A DNA stretch of 64,000 nt from Kribbella sp. VKM Ac-2568 (GCF_004345365.1 NZ_SLVF01000006.1:310001-374000); one strand, 5' to 3'. Shown: positions 35,640-44,321, counted from the stretch's first letter. Numbers and translations: made by a program. Notes: generated by a model not told the origin, from the sequence alone.

Positions 35640-36608
35640 ATGTCCGAAACCTCGGCTCGACTTCTCTCGCTGCTGTCCCTGCTCCAGGCGCGCCGCGACT
35701 GGCCGGGCGCGCTGCTGGCCGAACGGCTGGAAGTGAGCCCGCGTACGGTCCGCCGCGACGTGGACCGGCTGCGCGACCTCGGTTATCCGGTGCGCGCGAC
35801 CAAGGGCCCCGACGGTGGCTACCGCCTCGACGCGGGCGCCGACCTGCCTCCGCTGTTGTTCGACGACGACCAGGCGATCGCGGTCGCCGTCGCGCTGCAG
35901 ACCGCGACGACCACCGTGACCGGCATCGAGGAAGGCGCCCTGCGCGCGCTCGCCACGGTCCGCCAGGTGATGCCCGCGCGACTACGGCAACGCGTCGACG
36001 CCCTCCAGGTCACCACGGTCGACCGGTACGCCGATTCGCGCCGGATCAAGGTCGACTCCGAACACCTGATCGCGATCGGTACCGCGCTGCGCGCCCGCGA
36101 GGTACTGCGCTTCGACTACGCGTCCCCAGGTGCGTCCGAGGACGAGTGGGTGCCGCCCCGCCGGGTCGAGCCGCACCACCTGGTGACCTGGGGCGGCCGC
36201 TGGTACCTGGTCGGCTGGGACCTCGAGCGGAACGACTGGCGCACCTTCCGGGTGGACCGGATGTTGCCGAAGACCCCGACCGGGCCGCGCTTCACCCCGC
36301 GCGAACTCCCCGCGCCCGACGTCGCGACGTACATCTCGAGTCGTTTCCAGAGCCGGGACCAGTGGCCGTGCCGCGGTACGGCGATCCTGCAGGCGAAGGC
36401 CTCGGACATCGCCCGCTGGGCCGGCCGCGAGGCACTCGTGGAAGAGGTCAGCCCGACCTCCTGCCGGCTGACCCTGAACGGCTGGTCCTGGACCGGCCTG
36501 GCCGCCACCTTCGGCATGTTCGAGACCGACCTCGAATTCGTCGGCCCACCCGAACTGAAGGAGGCGGCCATCAGCCTGGCCGGCCGCTACACCTCCGCGG
36601 CCTCCTAG
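35640..36608 (+). CDS. YafY-type WYL-domain transcriptional regulator (second copy)
   Basis: A 322-residue protein from ATG 35640. Its layout matches the copy at 16749-17744: a DeoR-like winged helix (LAERLEVSPRTVRRDVDRL), a WYL domain (GGRWYLVGWDLERNDWRTFRVDRM) and a WCX domain. It is divergent from the DrrAB-like exporter, which is its likely target. The shared-ancestry N terminus (RLLSLLSLLQARRDWPGALL) makes it a close paralogue of the other copy, so the two may bind similar DNA motifs. Confidence 0.88.
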   Translation: MSETSARLLSLLSLLQARRDWPGALLAERLEVSPRTVRRDVDRLRDLGYPVRATKGPDGGYRLDAGADLPPLLFDDDQAIAVAVALQTATTTVTGIEEGALRALATVRQVMPARLRQRVDALQVTTVDRYADSRRIKVDSEHLIAIGTALRAREVLRFDYASPGASEDEWVPPRRVEPHHLVTWGGRWYLVGWDLERNDWRTFRVDRMLPKTPTGPRFTPRELPAPDVATYISSRFQSRDQWPCRGTAILQAKASDIARWAGREALVEEVSPTSCRLTLNGWSWTGLAATFGMFETDLEFVGPPELKEAAISLAGRYTSAAS

Positions 36609-36635
36609 CCGCAACCTGTGTGCCCAGGGCTCGGA

Positions 36636-37565
36636 TCAACGGATGATGATGACCAGTTTGCCGAGTTTGTGGCTGCCGAAGTCGGAAACGGCCTGGTGCG
36701 CTTCGTCGAAGGTGTAGGTGTGGAACAGGGGGACCTGGAGGCTGCCGTTGGCCGTTGCCTCCAGCAACTTCGTGAGCTGCTCGCTGGTCGCGTCCGCCAT
36801 CGCCGGCAGAACGATGACGTCGTCGCGACCGGCCTGCTCCGGGGTCGCGCCCAGCGCTGATGCCAGGCGTCCACCCGGCAGCAGGACCCCGGCCACGGTG
36901 GCGGGGTCGCCGGCCGCGTGGACGACCGCGGTCACGCCGTCCGGTGCCACTGCCTGGACAGCGGCGCCGAGGTCGGCGGTGTAGTCGACGACCTCGTGCG
37001 CGCCCAGCCCGCGAACGAACTCGGCCGCTCCGGGGCGAGCCGTACCGATCACCTTCGCTCCGGTCGCCGCAGCCAGCTGCACTGCGACTGCTCCGACACC
37101 GCCGGTCGCGCCGGACACCAGGACCGTGTCATCGGCCGTGAGCTTCAGGGCGTCGAGCAGAGCGGTCGCGGTCAGACCGACAAGGCCGAGCCCGGCCGCC
37201 TGGGCCGAGCTGACCGCTTCGGGGATCACGGCAGTCGTGCCGGCGTCGACCGTCACGCTGTCGGCGATGGCACCCTTGCCCAGAGTCATCCCGGTGATCA
37301 CCCCGGCCACCCGATCTCCGACCTGGACATTCGTCACACCATCGCCAACCGCCTCCACATGGCCCGCGAAGTCGCGGCCCAGGGTGACCGGGAAGGTGTG
37401 CGGCATCAGATCCCACAGGTACCCCGCCGCCGTCGCCGCGTCGATCCCGTTCACCGACGCCGCCTCGACCGCGACCCGGACCTGACCCGCCTCGGGGATC
37501 TGGGCCGGTACTTCCTGGATCGCGGGCTTCTCGTCGCGTTCCGCAATCACCAATGCGCGTGCCAT
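36636..37565 (-). CDS. Quinone oxidoreductase-like MDR protein (zinc-free)
   Basis: A 309-residue medium-chain dehydrogenase/reductase. The N-terminal GroES-like domain contains TLGRDFAGHVEAVGDGV, and the Rossmann motif is VSGATGGVGAVAVQLA. The cysteines and histidines of zinc alcohol dehydrogenases are absent, as in NADPH:quinone reductases. Such enzymes reduce quinones or alpha,beta-unsaturated carbonyls. It is divergent from a TetR gene, and an ATACGGGG/CCCCGTAT dyad lies between them, so control by that TetR protein is likely. Confidence 0.87.
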   Translation of the reverse strand: MARALVIAERDEKPAIQEVPAQIPEAGQVRVAVEAASVNGIDAATAAGYLWDLMPHTFPVTLGRDFAGHVEAVGDGVTNVQVGDRVAGVITGMTLGKGAIADSVTVDAGTTAVIPEAVSSAQAAGLGLVGLTATALLDALKLTADDTVLVSGATGGVGAVAVQLAAATGAKVIGTARPGAAEFVRGLGAHEVVDYTADLGAAVQAVAPDGVTAVVHAAGDPATVAGVLLPGGRLASALGATPEQAGRDDVIVLPAMADATSEQLTKLLEATANGSLQVPLFHTYTFDEAHQAVSDFGSHKLGKLVIIIR

Positions 37566-37628
37566 CTGCAGCCACCTTCGAAGTCTTAATCGGGGATTGG
37601 TCCCTACTTAGTTCCGACGGTACCACCG

Positions 37629-37660
37629 ATACGGGGACGCCTCCCCATTTAGCCCCGTAT
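37629..37660. promoter_or_regulatory. TetR operator candidate, nested dyads
   Basis: ATACGGGG (37629-37636) and CCCCGTAT (37653-37660) form 8-bp arms, and GGGGA-CGCC-TCCCC is nested inside. It lies directly upstream of the TetR ATG 37671 and 64 bp from the oxidoreductase start. Confidence 0.5.
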
Positions 37661-37670
37661 GCTGGACCGC

Positions 37671-38318
37671 ATGCCGACCGAGAACCTGCGGGCCGATGCC
37701 GAGCGCAACCGCCTGTTGCTCGTCGAAACCGCGCGGGCCGTCTTCGCCGAGCGTGGCCTCGACGCGCCCCTGGACGAGATCGCCCGCCGCGCCGGTGTTG
37801 GTAACGCCACCCTCTACCGCCGGTTCCCGGTCCGCCGGGATCTGATCGCCGCGGTCTTCCTCGACACCCTCCGGCAGGTCGTCGACGCCAGCGAACGCGC
37901 CCTGGCCGAGCCCGACCCGTGGAACGCCTTCGCCGGACATCTGGTCTTCCTGGGCGAACTCCAGGCGACCAACCGCGCTCTCGCCGATCTGCTCACCGCG
38001 TCGATCGGCGGCAAAGGGGAGTTGGCTGAGCTTCGCGGGATCGCGTTCGACAACCTCAACCAGTTGATCGACAACGCGCAGGACGCGGGTGTCCTGCGCG
38101 CCGACTTCGGCCACGCGGACGTAGTGCTGATCCTCATGGCGGCCGCAGGCCTGATCCAGCGAACCGCCGATGCCGCGCCCACCGCCTGGCGGCGCCATCT
38201 CTCCTACGTCCTCGACGGTCTCCGCGCCCCGGGTCCCACGCCGGCCACACCCGCCCCCACAGACCGCCAGGTCCTAGCCGCAATGCGCGCCCTCAGCCGA
38301 ACCAGCGGGTGTGCCTGA
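37671..38318 (+). CDS. TetR-family regulator
   Basis: A 215-residue protein. ATG 37671 (MPTENLRADAERNRLL) is preferred over ATG 37659, which overlaps the operator dyad. The helix-turn-helix covers residues about 12-58 (APLDEIARRAGVGNATLYRRF), followed by a TetR_C helical domain with LADLLTASIGGKGEL. This subtype usually represses a neighbouring oxidoreductase or transporter. Here the divergent quinone reductase-like gene is the obvious target. Confidence 0.85.
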   Translation: MPTENLRADAERNRLLLVETARAVFAERGLDAPLDEIARRAGVGNATLYRRFPVRRDLIAAVFLDTLRQVVDASERALAEPDPWNAFAGHLVFLGELQATNRALADLLTASIGGKGELAELRGIAFDNLNQLIDNAQDAGVLRADFGHADVVLILMAAAGLIQRTADAAPTAWRRHLSYVLDGLRAPGPTPATPAPTDRQVLAAMRALSRTSGCA

Positions 38319-38329
38319 CCGCCGAAGGT

Positions 38330-38350
38330 AGAGGACACAAGTTGTCCTCT
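38330..38350 (+). promoter_or_regulatory. Perfect WYL-type operator AGAGGACA-N5-TGTCCTCT
   Basis: 8-bp arms (38330-38337 and 38343-38350) around CAAGT lie 20 bp before the VOC gene. The core GGACA-N5-TGTCC is identical to that in the promoter shared by the first WYL regulator and the FAD oxidase. Confidence 0.65.
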
Positions 38351-38370
38351 TCTGTTGGAAGGCTCGAGGC

Positions 38371-38868
38371 ATGACGACGAAATCAAGTAATCCCGGTGGT
38401 AAGGGCACTGTCACGCCGTACGTCTCCGTCCGAGGCGCCGCGGCCTGGCTCGAGTTCGTGGAGCACGTGTTCGAGACCGAGAAGGCGTTCCGGGTGCTGA
38501 ACGAGGACGGGACGATCGGGCATTCAGAGGTCATAGTCGGCGACTCGGTGTTGATGGCGTTCGACGCGCGGCCGGACTGGCCGGCTACGCCGAGCTTGCT
38601 CAGTGTGTACGTCGACGACGTGGACGGAGTGCTGGCGCGGGCCCTGGAGGCGGGTGCGACGGTGGTGACCGAGCTGACCACGTCGAGGATCGTCGGCGAT
38701 CGCGGCTGCCGGATCAAGGACCCGCAGGGCAACATCTGGTGGCTCCAGACCCACCTGTACGACGTCGATCCGGCGACGCTGCCCGAGTTGTTCGCGGATC
38801 CTGCCGAGGCGGCTGCGATGAAGGCGCTGCAGGACTCCTTCGACGCCGAGATGCGCAGCCGCCTCTAA
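38371..38868 (+). CDS. VOC-family (glyoxalase/PhnB-like) protein
   Basis: A 165-residue protein from ATG 38371. The paired beta-alpha-beta-beta-beta units of the VOC fold are visible (TPYVSVRGAAAWLEFVEHVF; LLSVYVDDVDGVLARALEAGA; RIKDPQGNIWWLQTH). It resembles PhnB/YdfO-type members whose ligand is unknown. A C-terminal helix (AMKALQDSFDAEMRSRL) is extra. The promoter holds a perfect GGACA-N5-TGTCC palindrome, which suggests regulation by a WYL-type protein and not by the upstream TetR. Confidence 0.82.
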   Translation: MTTKSSNPGGKGTVTPYVSVRGAAAWLEFVEHVFETEKAFRVLNEDGTIGHSEVIVGDSVLMAFDARPDWPATPSLLSVYVDDVDGVLARALEAGATVVTELTTSRIVGDRGCRIKDPQGNIWWLQTHLYDVDPATLPELFADPAEAAAMKALQDSFDAEMRSRL

Positions 38869-38930
38869 GGTAAGCGGCCGTCCGTTGCGGGCGGGGTGCT
38901 GAGGGAGGCTAGGCGAGGGGCGAGCAGCGG

Positions 38931-39746
38931 TCAGTTGGCGTACAGGACCGGGTTCAGTGGCGATGAGATCGTCTCGCCGGCCGCGTTGCCCGGCATCCAC
39001 GCGGCCAGGTCGGCTTCCTGGAAGTTGTTGGCCGGTGGCGCGATCTCCATCGCCGCGTCCACGTAGATGATCGTCATCACCCGGCGTGGTACGTCAGAAC
39101 CGTTCGGCGCCGCGTGGTGGAACGTCCAGCCGAGGTGGTAACTCACCTCGCCCAGTTCGTACGGCTCGACGACCTCGGGGAACGACTGCTCGGCCAGCGC
39201 CTCCTGCAAAACCCGCTCGGACTCGTCGCTGATCGGCAGGTCCCGTCCGTGCTCGAAGGTATGACTCCCGGAGGCGAAGGCCAGCGGACCCATCTCCAGC
39301 GGTGTCTCCTGCAGCGGGATCCACACGGTCACGCACCGATCCGTGGCGAACGGCCAGTAGTACTGGTCCGCGTGCCACGGTGTCACCCCGCCGCCGGACT
39401 CCTTGTAGAGCGCCTGATCGTGGTACAGCCGGACCGATCGGACACCGAGTAGTTGCGCCGCGATGCGGGCCAGCCGCGGCGACGAGACGAACTCCAGCAC
39501 CTGCTCGCTGTCCTGCCACAGGTTCGTCACCTGCAGGAACGCCCTGCCGTAGGTGTCGCGCTCCTCCAGCGGCAGGTCTTGCGTGTTCAACTCGATCACC
39601 TTGCCGGTGATCTCCGGCTCGTACTGCGTGATGGTCTCCGGGCTGAGCACGTTCTTCAGCTTGACGAACCCGTCCTCGGCGAACCGCGCGATCGCGTCGC
39701 GGTCGAGGCTGTAGTCCGACTCGAGATCAGTCCGGGTCACCGTCAT
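38931..39746 (-). CDS. Phytanoyl-CoA dioxygenase-family protein
   Basis: A 271-residue Fe(II)/2-oxoglutarate oxygenase. The iron ligands are His and Asp of WHADQYYW and the distal His in GWTFHHAAPN. The 2-oxoglutarate Arg is likely in VPRRVMT. The protein is close to the usual length of PhyH-type enzymes. The substrate is unknown, and bacterial members often hydroxylate small metabolites. Upstream, 39747-39832 holds an AT-richer stretch with GATCGCTCATCTTTACAACG on the minus strand, probably its promoter. Confidence 0.85.
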   Translation of the reverse strand: MTVTRTDLESDYSLDRDAIARFAEDGFVKLKNVLSPETITQYEPEITGKVIELNTQDLPLEERDTYGRAFLQVTNLWQDSEQVLEFVSSPRLARIAAQLLGVRSVRLYHDQALYKESGGGVTPWHADQYYWPFATDRCVTVWIPLQETPLEMGPLAFASGSHTFEHGRDLPISDESERVLQEALAEQSFPEVVEPYELGEVSYHLGWTFHHAAPNGSDVPRRVMTIIYVDAAMEIAPPANNFQEADLAAWMPGNAAGETISSPLNPVLYAN

Positions 39747-39832
39747 CCCAACAGGGTCCAGGCACCATCAATCGTTGTAAAGATGAGCGATCAACTTTTC
39801 TGTCGCCGATCCGGCCGACGGCGATGCCTGAG

Positions 39833-40783
39833 TCAGCCGGCGAAGCGGTCGATCGCGGCCAGCACGAGGTCGGAAACACTTGCGCTGCTCGCCCCGTGGC
39901 CGGCGTCCCCGACGATGTGCAACTCGGCGTCGGGCCAGGCGTGCGCCAGGTGCCACGCGGTGTCCGGCGGGCTGCTGATGTCGAGCCGCCCGGTGATCAG
40001 TACTCCGGGGATACCCGCCAGCTTCCCGGCGTCGCGGAGCAGTGCGCCGTCTTCCACCCAGGCCGCGTGTCCCCAGTAGTGCGAGACCAGCCGCGCGAAG
40101 CGGAGTCGCAGTACGGGGTCTTCGTAGCGCGGGTCCGGCTGGTAACCGGAGTGCGTGGCGACGTGGGTGTCCTCCCATTCACACCAGGCCCGGGCCGCTC
40201 GGTCGCGGACAGCCGGATCCGGGTCATGCAGCAGGCGCGAGTAGGCCTGGGCCAGGTTTCCGTCCCGTTCGTTCTCCGGTACGACGTCGCGGAAGCGGGC
40301 CCACTCCTCGGGGAAGATGCGGCCCATGTCCCGCGTGATCCACTCGACCTCGCGGGGAGTCGTGCTCGTGACACTGAACAGGACGATCTCGGAGACCGAC
40401 GACGGGTGTTGCTCGGCGTACGCGAAGGCCAGGGTGGCTCCCCACGACGCACCGAGGACGAGCCACTTCTCGATGCCGAGGTGCTCGCGCAACTGCTCGA
40501 TGTCCGCGACCAGGTGCCAGGTGGTGTTGGTGCTGAGGTCCGCCTCCGGCTCGGCGGCGTCCGGCGTACTGTGCCCGCAGCCGCGCTGGTCGAACAGCAC
40601 CACCTTGTACTTCGCCGGGTCGAAGTAGCCGCGCCAGAACGGCCGGGCTCCGGAGCCGGGTCCGCCGTGCAGCACAACCGCGGGCTTGCCGTCGGGGTTG
40701 CCGCACACCTCCCAGTAGACGAGCTGGCCGTCTCCGACATCGAGCATGCCGTGGTCGTACGGTTCCGTGTCCGCCGGGTACAT
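39833..40783 (-). CDS. pip: Prolyl aminopeptidase
   Basis: A 316-residue alpha/beta hydrolase from ATG 40783 (MYPADTEPYDHGMLDV). The oxyanion motif HGGPGSG, DQRGCGHS, the nucleophile GASWGATLA, the acid Asp in GRLDISSP and the base His in GDAGHGA complete the proline iminopeptidase pattern (EC 3.4.11.5), which removes N-terminal proline from peptides. No signal peptide is seen, so it is cytoplasmic. It is divergent from a MarR gene with a perfect palindrome between, 22 bp upstream of this ATG, indicating repression by MarR. Confidence 0.9.
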   Translation of the reverse strand: MYPADTEPYDHGMLDVGDGQLVYWEVCGNPDGKPAVVLHGGPGSGARPFWRGYFDPAKYKVVLFDQRGCGHSTPDAAEPEADLSTNTTWHLVADIEQLREHLGIEKWLVLGASWGATLAFAYAEQHPSSVSEIVLFSVTSTTPREVEWITRDMGRIFPEEWARFRDVVPENERDGNLAQAYSRLLHDPDPAVRDRAARAWCEWEDTHVATHSGYQPDPRYEDPVLRLRFARLVSHYWGHAAWVEDGALLRDAGKLAGIPGVLITGRLDISSPPDTAWHLAHAWPDAELHIVGDAGHGASSASVSDLVLAAIDRFAG

Positions 40784-40804
40784 CGAGGGCCTCCGTCGCG
40801 TCAG

Positions 40805-40824
40805 ATCTAACAGTGCTGTTAGAT
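40805..40824. promoter_or_regulatory. MarR operator between pip and the MarR gene
   Basis: ATCTAACAG (40805-40813), TG, CTGTTAGAT (40816-40824): a perfect 20-bp palindrome with 9-bp arms. It ends only 7 bp before the MarR ATG, leaving no room for a ribosome site. The MarR mRNA is therefore probably leaderless. Confidence 0.75.
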
Positions 40825-40831
40825 TACTACC

Positions 40832-41320
40832 ATGGACGGCGCGATCGGCACCCGATTGCGGCACGTGCTCGAGTTGCTCGACGGGGACGTGGCGAAGGTC
40901 TACCTGGAGCTCGGCCTGCCTGAGTACCGGCCGAGGTTCTCGCCGATCATCCGCACGATCGTTGCCGAGGGCCCGTTGTCGATCCGCGACCTGGCGACTG
41001 CGGTCGGCGTGACGCACTCCGCCGCGAGCCAGACGGTCGCGCAGTTGCAACGCGCTGGACTCGTGACCCTGCAACCCGGCTCGGACGCCCGGCAGCGGAT
41101 CGTGCACCTCACCGACAAGACACGCGAACTGCTGCCGACCATCGAGGCCGAGTGGAAGGCGACCACGACCGCGATGGCCGAGCTGGACGCCGAACTGTCG
41201 GCGCCGCTCGGTCAGGTCCTGGCCGAGGTGGTTGCCGCGGTCTCCCGGCGGTCCTTCCAGGACCGGATCAGCTCACGCGGCGTCGTGGAAAACCAGTCCC
41301 AGCGTGTGGCGGAGTCCTGA
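40832..41320 (+). CDS. MarR-family regulator
   Basis: A 162-residue protein from ATG 40832. The winged helix is at residues about 50-110 (SIRDLATAVGVTHSAASQTVAQLQRAGLVTLQPGSDARQR), with the Asp-x-Arg wing of the family. It lacks a Shine-Dalgarno sequence, and a palindromic operator sits immediately upstream. The expected role is autorepression and repression of the divergent prolyl aminopeptidase, relieved by an unknown ligand. The 3' end overlaps the convergent oxygenase gene by 48 bp. Confidence 0.87.
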   Translation: MDGAIGTRLRHVLELLDGDVAKVYLELGLPEYRPRFSPIIRTIVAEGPLSIRDLATAVGVTHSAASQTVAQLQRAGLVTLQPGSDARQRIVHLTDKTRELLPTIEAEWKATTTAMAELDAELSAPLGQVLAEVVAAVSRRSFQDRISSRGVVENQSQRVAES

Positions 41321-41959
41321 CCGGACGGTGCTCACGCCGTGCCGCACCGGGGACGCGGACCAGCCGCGCGCGGACTTCACCGGGCGGTCGCGAGTGGTGA
41401 AGATCAGCCCGTGCCCCTGCGGCAAGGACGTGACCGTACCGCGGGACTGCGCGCGCGGCCGCTGCTCGACCAGGAGGAACTCGCCGCCGGCGTGATCCAC
41501 GCCCGGCCGGTCCAGCCCGATCACCACCTGCAGCGGGAACACCAGGTCGCCGTACAGGTCGCGATGCAGCGCGTTCCAGTCGCCGGCCTGGTACTTGAGC
41601 AGGATCGGCGTCGGCTTGACCTGCCCAGCCTGGTGGCAGGCGTCGAGCCACTCATCGAGGGTGTCCGGCCAGGGCGCGGGTCGCCCGAGTCGCGCGGCCC
41701 AGTCGCGCGCGATCGGCAGCAGGTGCGGATAGAACGCCTCCCTCAGTTCGGCGATCACCTCGGGCAGCGGGTGGTCGAAGTACCGGTATTGCCCAGAGCC
41801 GAACCGGTAGCGGGCCATGTCGATCGTGGAGCGGAACCGGTGCACTTCGTCGTACAGGCCGGAGATCTCGGTGCACTGCTCGGGTGTGAGCAGAGGCGGC
41901 GTGAGCGCGCAGCCGTGCTCGTCGAGTTCCGCGGTCAGCTTCTGCCAGTCGAAATCCAT
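41273..41959 (-). CDS. 2-oxoglutarate-Fe(II) dioxygenase
   Basis: A 228-residue protein from ATG 41959. HRDLYGDLVFPLQ supplies the His-x-Asp iron ligands. RHGVSTVRSGLRHTLGLVFHDA supplies the distal His and the 2-oxoglutarate-binding Arg. It belongs to the 2OG-Fe(II) oxygenase group sometimes annotated as prolyl-hydroxylase-like or HalD-like; the substrate is not known. The downstream end overlaps the MarR gene tail to tail. UbiA lies 37 bp upstream of its ATG in the same direction. Confidence 0.82.
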   Translation of the reverse strand: MDFDWQKLTAELDEHGCALTPPLLTPEQCTEISGLYDEVHRFRSTIDMARYRFGSGQYRYFDHPLPEVIAELREAFYPHLLPIARDWAARLGRPAPWPDTLDEWLDACHQAGQVKPTPILLKYQAGDWNALHRDLYGDLVFPLQVVIGLDRPGVDHAGGEFLLVEQRPRAQSRGTVTSLPQGHGLIFTTRDRPVKSARGWSASPVRHGVSTVRSGLRHTLGLVFHDAA

Positions 41960-41996
41960 ACCTGTAGAACGGGTTGCGACCGGGACGTGTGAGTGC

Positions 41997-42935
41997 TCAG
42001 AGCACCCCGGTGTAGGTCAGCGCGAACGTCCCACACGGGAACAGGAAGAGTGACGCGAGCACGACGACTCCCTTGAAGGTCATCCTCGGCCCGATCAACT
42101 GCCGGTACGCCGCGACGAGCACCGGCACCATCACGATCTCCAGCGCCAGCATGCTCCGCGGAATCACCGCATCGAGCGCGGCCAGTACGACGGACAGCCC
42201 GGCAGCTGCGATCCAGAATGCGAAGCCCAGCCGGTACGTCGTACTCGCGCCGAGGCGGACCGCGATCGTCCGGTAGCCCGCGGCACGATCCGCCTCGAGA
42301 TCGGCGAGCGTGGTCGGCAGGTAGAGCCCGATCGCGGCCAACGTGCCCTGCAACGCCATCAGCCACGGGAAGTCGCTGAGGTCCGGGCTCACCGCGGCCC
42401 AGCCGGCCAGTGGGCCGAAGGTGCCCAGGGCAAGGGAATTCACGGCGACGTCGAACCCGGCCCGGGTCTTCAGCCGGACCGGCGGCACGCTGTACGCCCA
42501 GCCGAGCAGCAGCGCGAGCACGACGCCGAGGGTGAACACGACGCCGACGATCAGGCCCACCGCGATCGATGCGATTCCTGCGATGAGGGCGATCCGCTTG
42601 GCCGCCGCGAGCGAGACGCGGCCGTCGAGCAGCGGCGACGTCGTTTTGCGCGGGTTGAGGAGATCACCCGGTAGGTCGTATGCGTCATTGATCGCCAGCA
42701 CCGCCAGCCAGAGCAACGGACCCATGACCACGGCGCCGACGATCAACCGCGGCCAGTCCTCGACGGTCGGCACCAACCGGTGGGTGGCCAGCAGAATCCC
42801 TACGTAATAAGGAACTACCGACACCACCCAGAACGCCGGGCGGCCCACCGCCAGCACGTCCTTGATCCGCGCGCCGGTCGAGCGTTTCGCCGGCGCCGCC
42901 ACCCTCGGTCCCACCACTGTGGTCACGAGATCCAC
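41997..42935 (-). CDS. UbiA-family prenyltransferase
   Basis: A 312-residue membrane protein from GTG 42935 with eight or nine helices. The two Asp-rich motifs that bind the prenyl diphosphate through Mg2+ are present as NDAYDLPGD and DLEADRAAGY. It transfers an isoprenoid chain to an aromatic or other acceptor. The order of motifs and the WAYSVPPVRLKTR loop resemble chlorophyll/4-hydroxybenzoate-type members and actinobacterial carotenoid-related UbiA proteins. No partner pathway genes flank it, so the acceptor is unknown. Confidence 0.85.
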   Translation of the reverse strand: MDLVTTVVGPRVAAPAKRSTGARIKDVLAVGRPAFWVVSVVPYYVGILLATHRLVPTVEDWPRLIVGAVVMGPLLWLAVLAINDAYDLPGDLLNPRKTTSPLLDGRVSLAAAKRIALIAGIASIAVGLIVGVVFTLGVVLALLLGWAYSVPPVRLKTRAGFDVAVNSLALGTFGPLAGWAAVSPDLSDFPWLMALQGTLAAIGLYLPTTLADLEADRAAGYRTIAVRLGASTTYRLGFAFWIAAAGLSVVLAALDAVIPRSMLALEIVMVPVLVAAYRQLIGPRMTFKGVVVLASLFLFPCGTFALTYTGVL

Positions 42936-43040
42936 ACTGCTCCCGCACCGCTCCGACGTCCTCCCTCCACCGGGTGAGTCCCCTCACTCGCAGGTCTCGC
43001 TCAGCGTGGGCTGTGGTCGAGAACACCTCACTCAGCGGGC

Positions 43041-43910
43041 TCAGTGAACGACGTGGGCCAGTGTCCCGGTTTCGAGCGCCACCCAGACCGAACTGTCGGG
43101 CGCGACCGCGAGGCCGTGTGGCTCGGTGCCTTCGCCCAGTTGATGCTGGTCGACAACCGTGCCGTGGGAGTCCAGCCGGACCAAGGCAGCCGAACCCCAC
43201 AAGGTCACCCAACAGCCGCCGTCAGGAAGCGCGATCACTGCGTGTGGCTTCGACGCCCGATCCGGCAGCGGGAACTCCTCGATCTTGCCGTCCCGGTCGA
43301 TCCGGCCGACCTGGCCCGCGATGATCTCCACGAACCACACGCCCTGCGGGCCCGCGCTGATCCCGACCGGTCCGGCGCCCGCTGTGGACAACGGATAGGT
43401 CGTCACCTCGCCGTCCACGGTCATCCGTCCGATCGCGTTGCCCTGGTTGAGCGTGAACCACAGGTCCTCGTCGGCCGTGATCATCGCGGGGAACGCGCCG
43501 GTCGTGCCGATCGGGAACTCCGAGACGACTCCCTCCACACTCACCCTGCCGATGCGGTCCGTAGTCATCAACGTGAACCACAGCGCCCCGTCCGGCCCGA
43601 CGCACAACCCGTACGGCGAGCTTCCCGCTCTGAGCACGTCCACAGCCGACACCACCCCGTCCGGCCCGATCCGCCCGATCCGGTCGTCCCCGTTCCGGGT
43701 GAACCACACGGCCTCGTCCGGCCCGGACACGATCACGCTCGGCCGGCTCCCGGGCGCACCCAGCTCGAACCGCTCGACCTGACCGTCCACGACCCGCGCA
43801 ACCACTCCCGCATGAACAAGCGTGGTCCACACCTCCGAGCCACCCACGCCCAACGTCACGCCGTACGGGCCTTCGTCCGCTGCGGCGACAGTGAATTCAG
43901 TGACCTGCAA
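43041..43910 (-). CDS. vgb: Streptogramin B (virginiamycin B) lyase
   Basis: A 289-residue seven-bladed beta-propeller with repeated GP-LWFT-x-N/T-IGR units. The start is TTG 43910, supported by AAGGAG 7 nt upstream and by overlap with the stop of the upstream ABC-F remnant. Vgb linearises streptogramin B by an elimination reaction. His223, Glu263, His265 and Glu280 occur with nearly the spacing of the known catalytic and metal residues (His228, Glu268, His270 and Glu284 of the staphylococcal enzyme). The C-terminal segments KPHAVI and GTEPHGLAV carry them. A complete active site makes true lyase activity plausible. Confidence 0.85.
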   Translation of the reverse strand: MQVTEFTVAAADEGPYGVTLGVGGSEVWTTLVHAGVVARVVDGQVERFELGAPGSRPSVIVSGPDEAVWFTRNGDDRIGRIGPDGVVSAVDVLRAGSSPYGLCVGPDGALWFTLMTTDRIGRVSVEGVVSEFPIGTTGAFPAMITADEDLWFTLNQGNAIGRMTVDGEVTTYPLSTAGAGPVGISAGPQGVWFVEIIAGQVGRIDRDGKIEEFPLPDRASKPHAVIALPDGGCWVTLWGSAALVRLDSHGTVVDQHQLGEGTEPHGLAVAPDSSVWVALETGTLAHVVH

Positions 43911-44227
43911 GGGAATTCTCCTTCAGTTCGAGAGTCACGCCGCGCCAACGAGAGATGAAGCGCCGGTCATGGCTGACCACCACCAGGGCTCCGTCGTAGC
44001 GGCCGAGCGCGGCTTCCAGTTCTTCCACCGGCACGAGCGACAAGTGGTTTCGTCGGCTCGTCCAGCACCATCAGGTCGTACGGCGTGGTGAGCAGGCGGC
44101 CGAGCGCCAAGCGTCGGCGTTGTCCCGTCGACAACGAGCCCACGCGAGTCTGCAGCTGGTCCCGCCTGAACAACCCGAGCCGACCCGCGCCGCGATGCCG
44201 GGCGAGTTCGGACAACTGGGTAGACAT
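43897..44227 (-). pseudogene. C-terminal fragment of an ABC-F antibiotic-resistance ATPase
   Basis: Read on the minus strand: LGLFRRDQL, then LSTGQRRRLALGRLL (signature), YDLMVLDEPT (Walker B), and after a one-base shift NHLSLVPVEELEAALGRYD and VVVSHDRRFISRW to a stop at 43897. This is the end of the second nucleotide-binding domain of ABC-F ribosome-protection proteins. Removing one A around 44047 would restore the frame. The first ATPase domain and linker are gone. Its stop overlaps the vgb start, so both were once one operon. Confidence 0.75.
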
Positions 44228-44321
44228 AGGTGTCCTCCTGACTCTCGCGGGAACGGCTGGCGGTCACGAGATGACGGCCGGGTTCGACGGCGGGGGTCAG
44301 AAGATCACTGCTACCTCCGGT

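Noticed and set aside
43044..43958. 304-codon plus-strand frame opposite vgb
   Set aside because: Antisense shadow rich in Arg, Asp and His; the minus strand has complete propeller repeats and catalytic residues.
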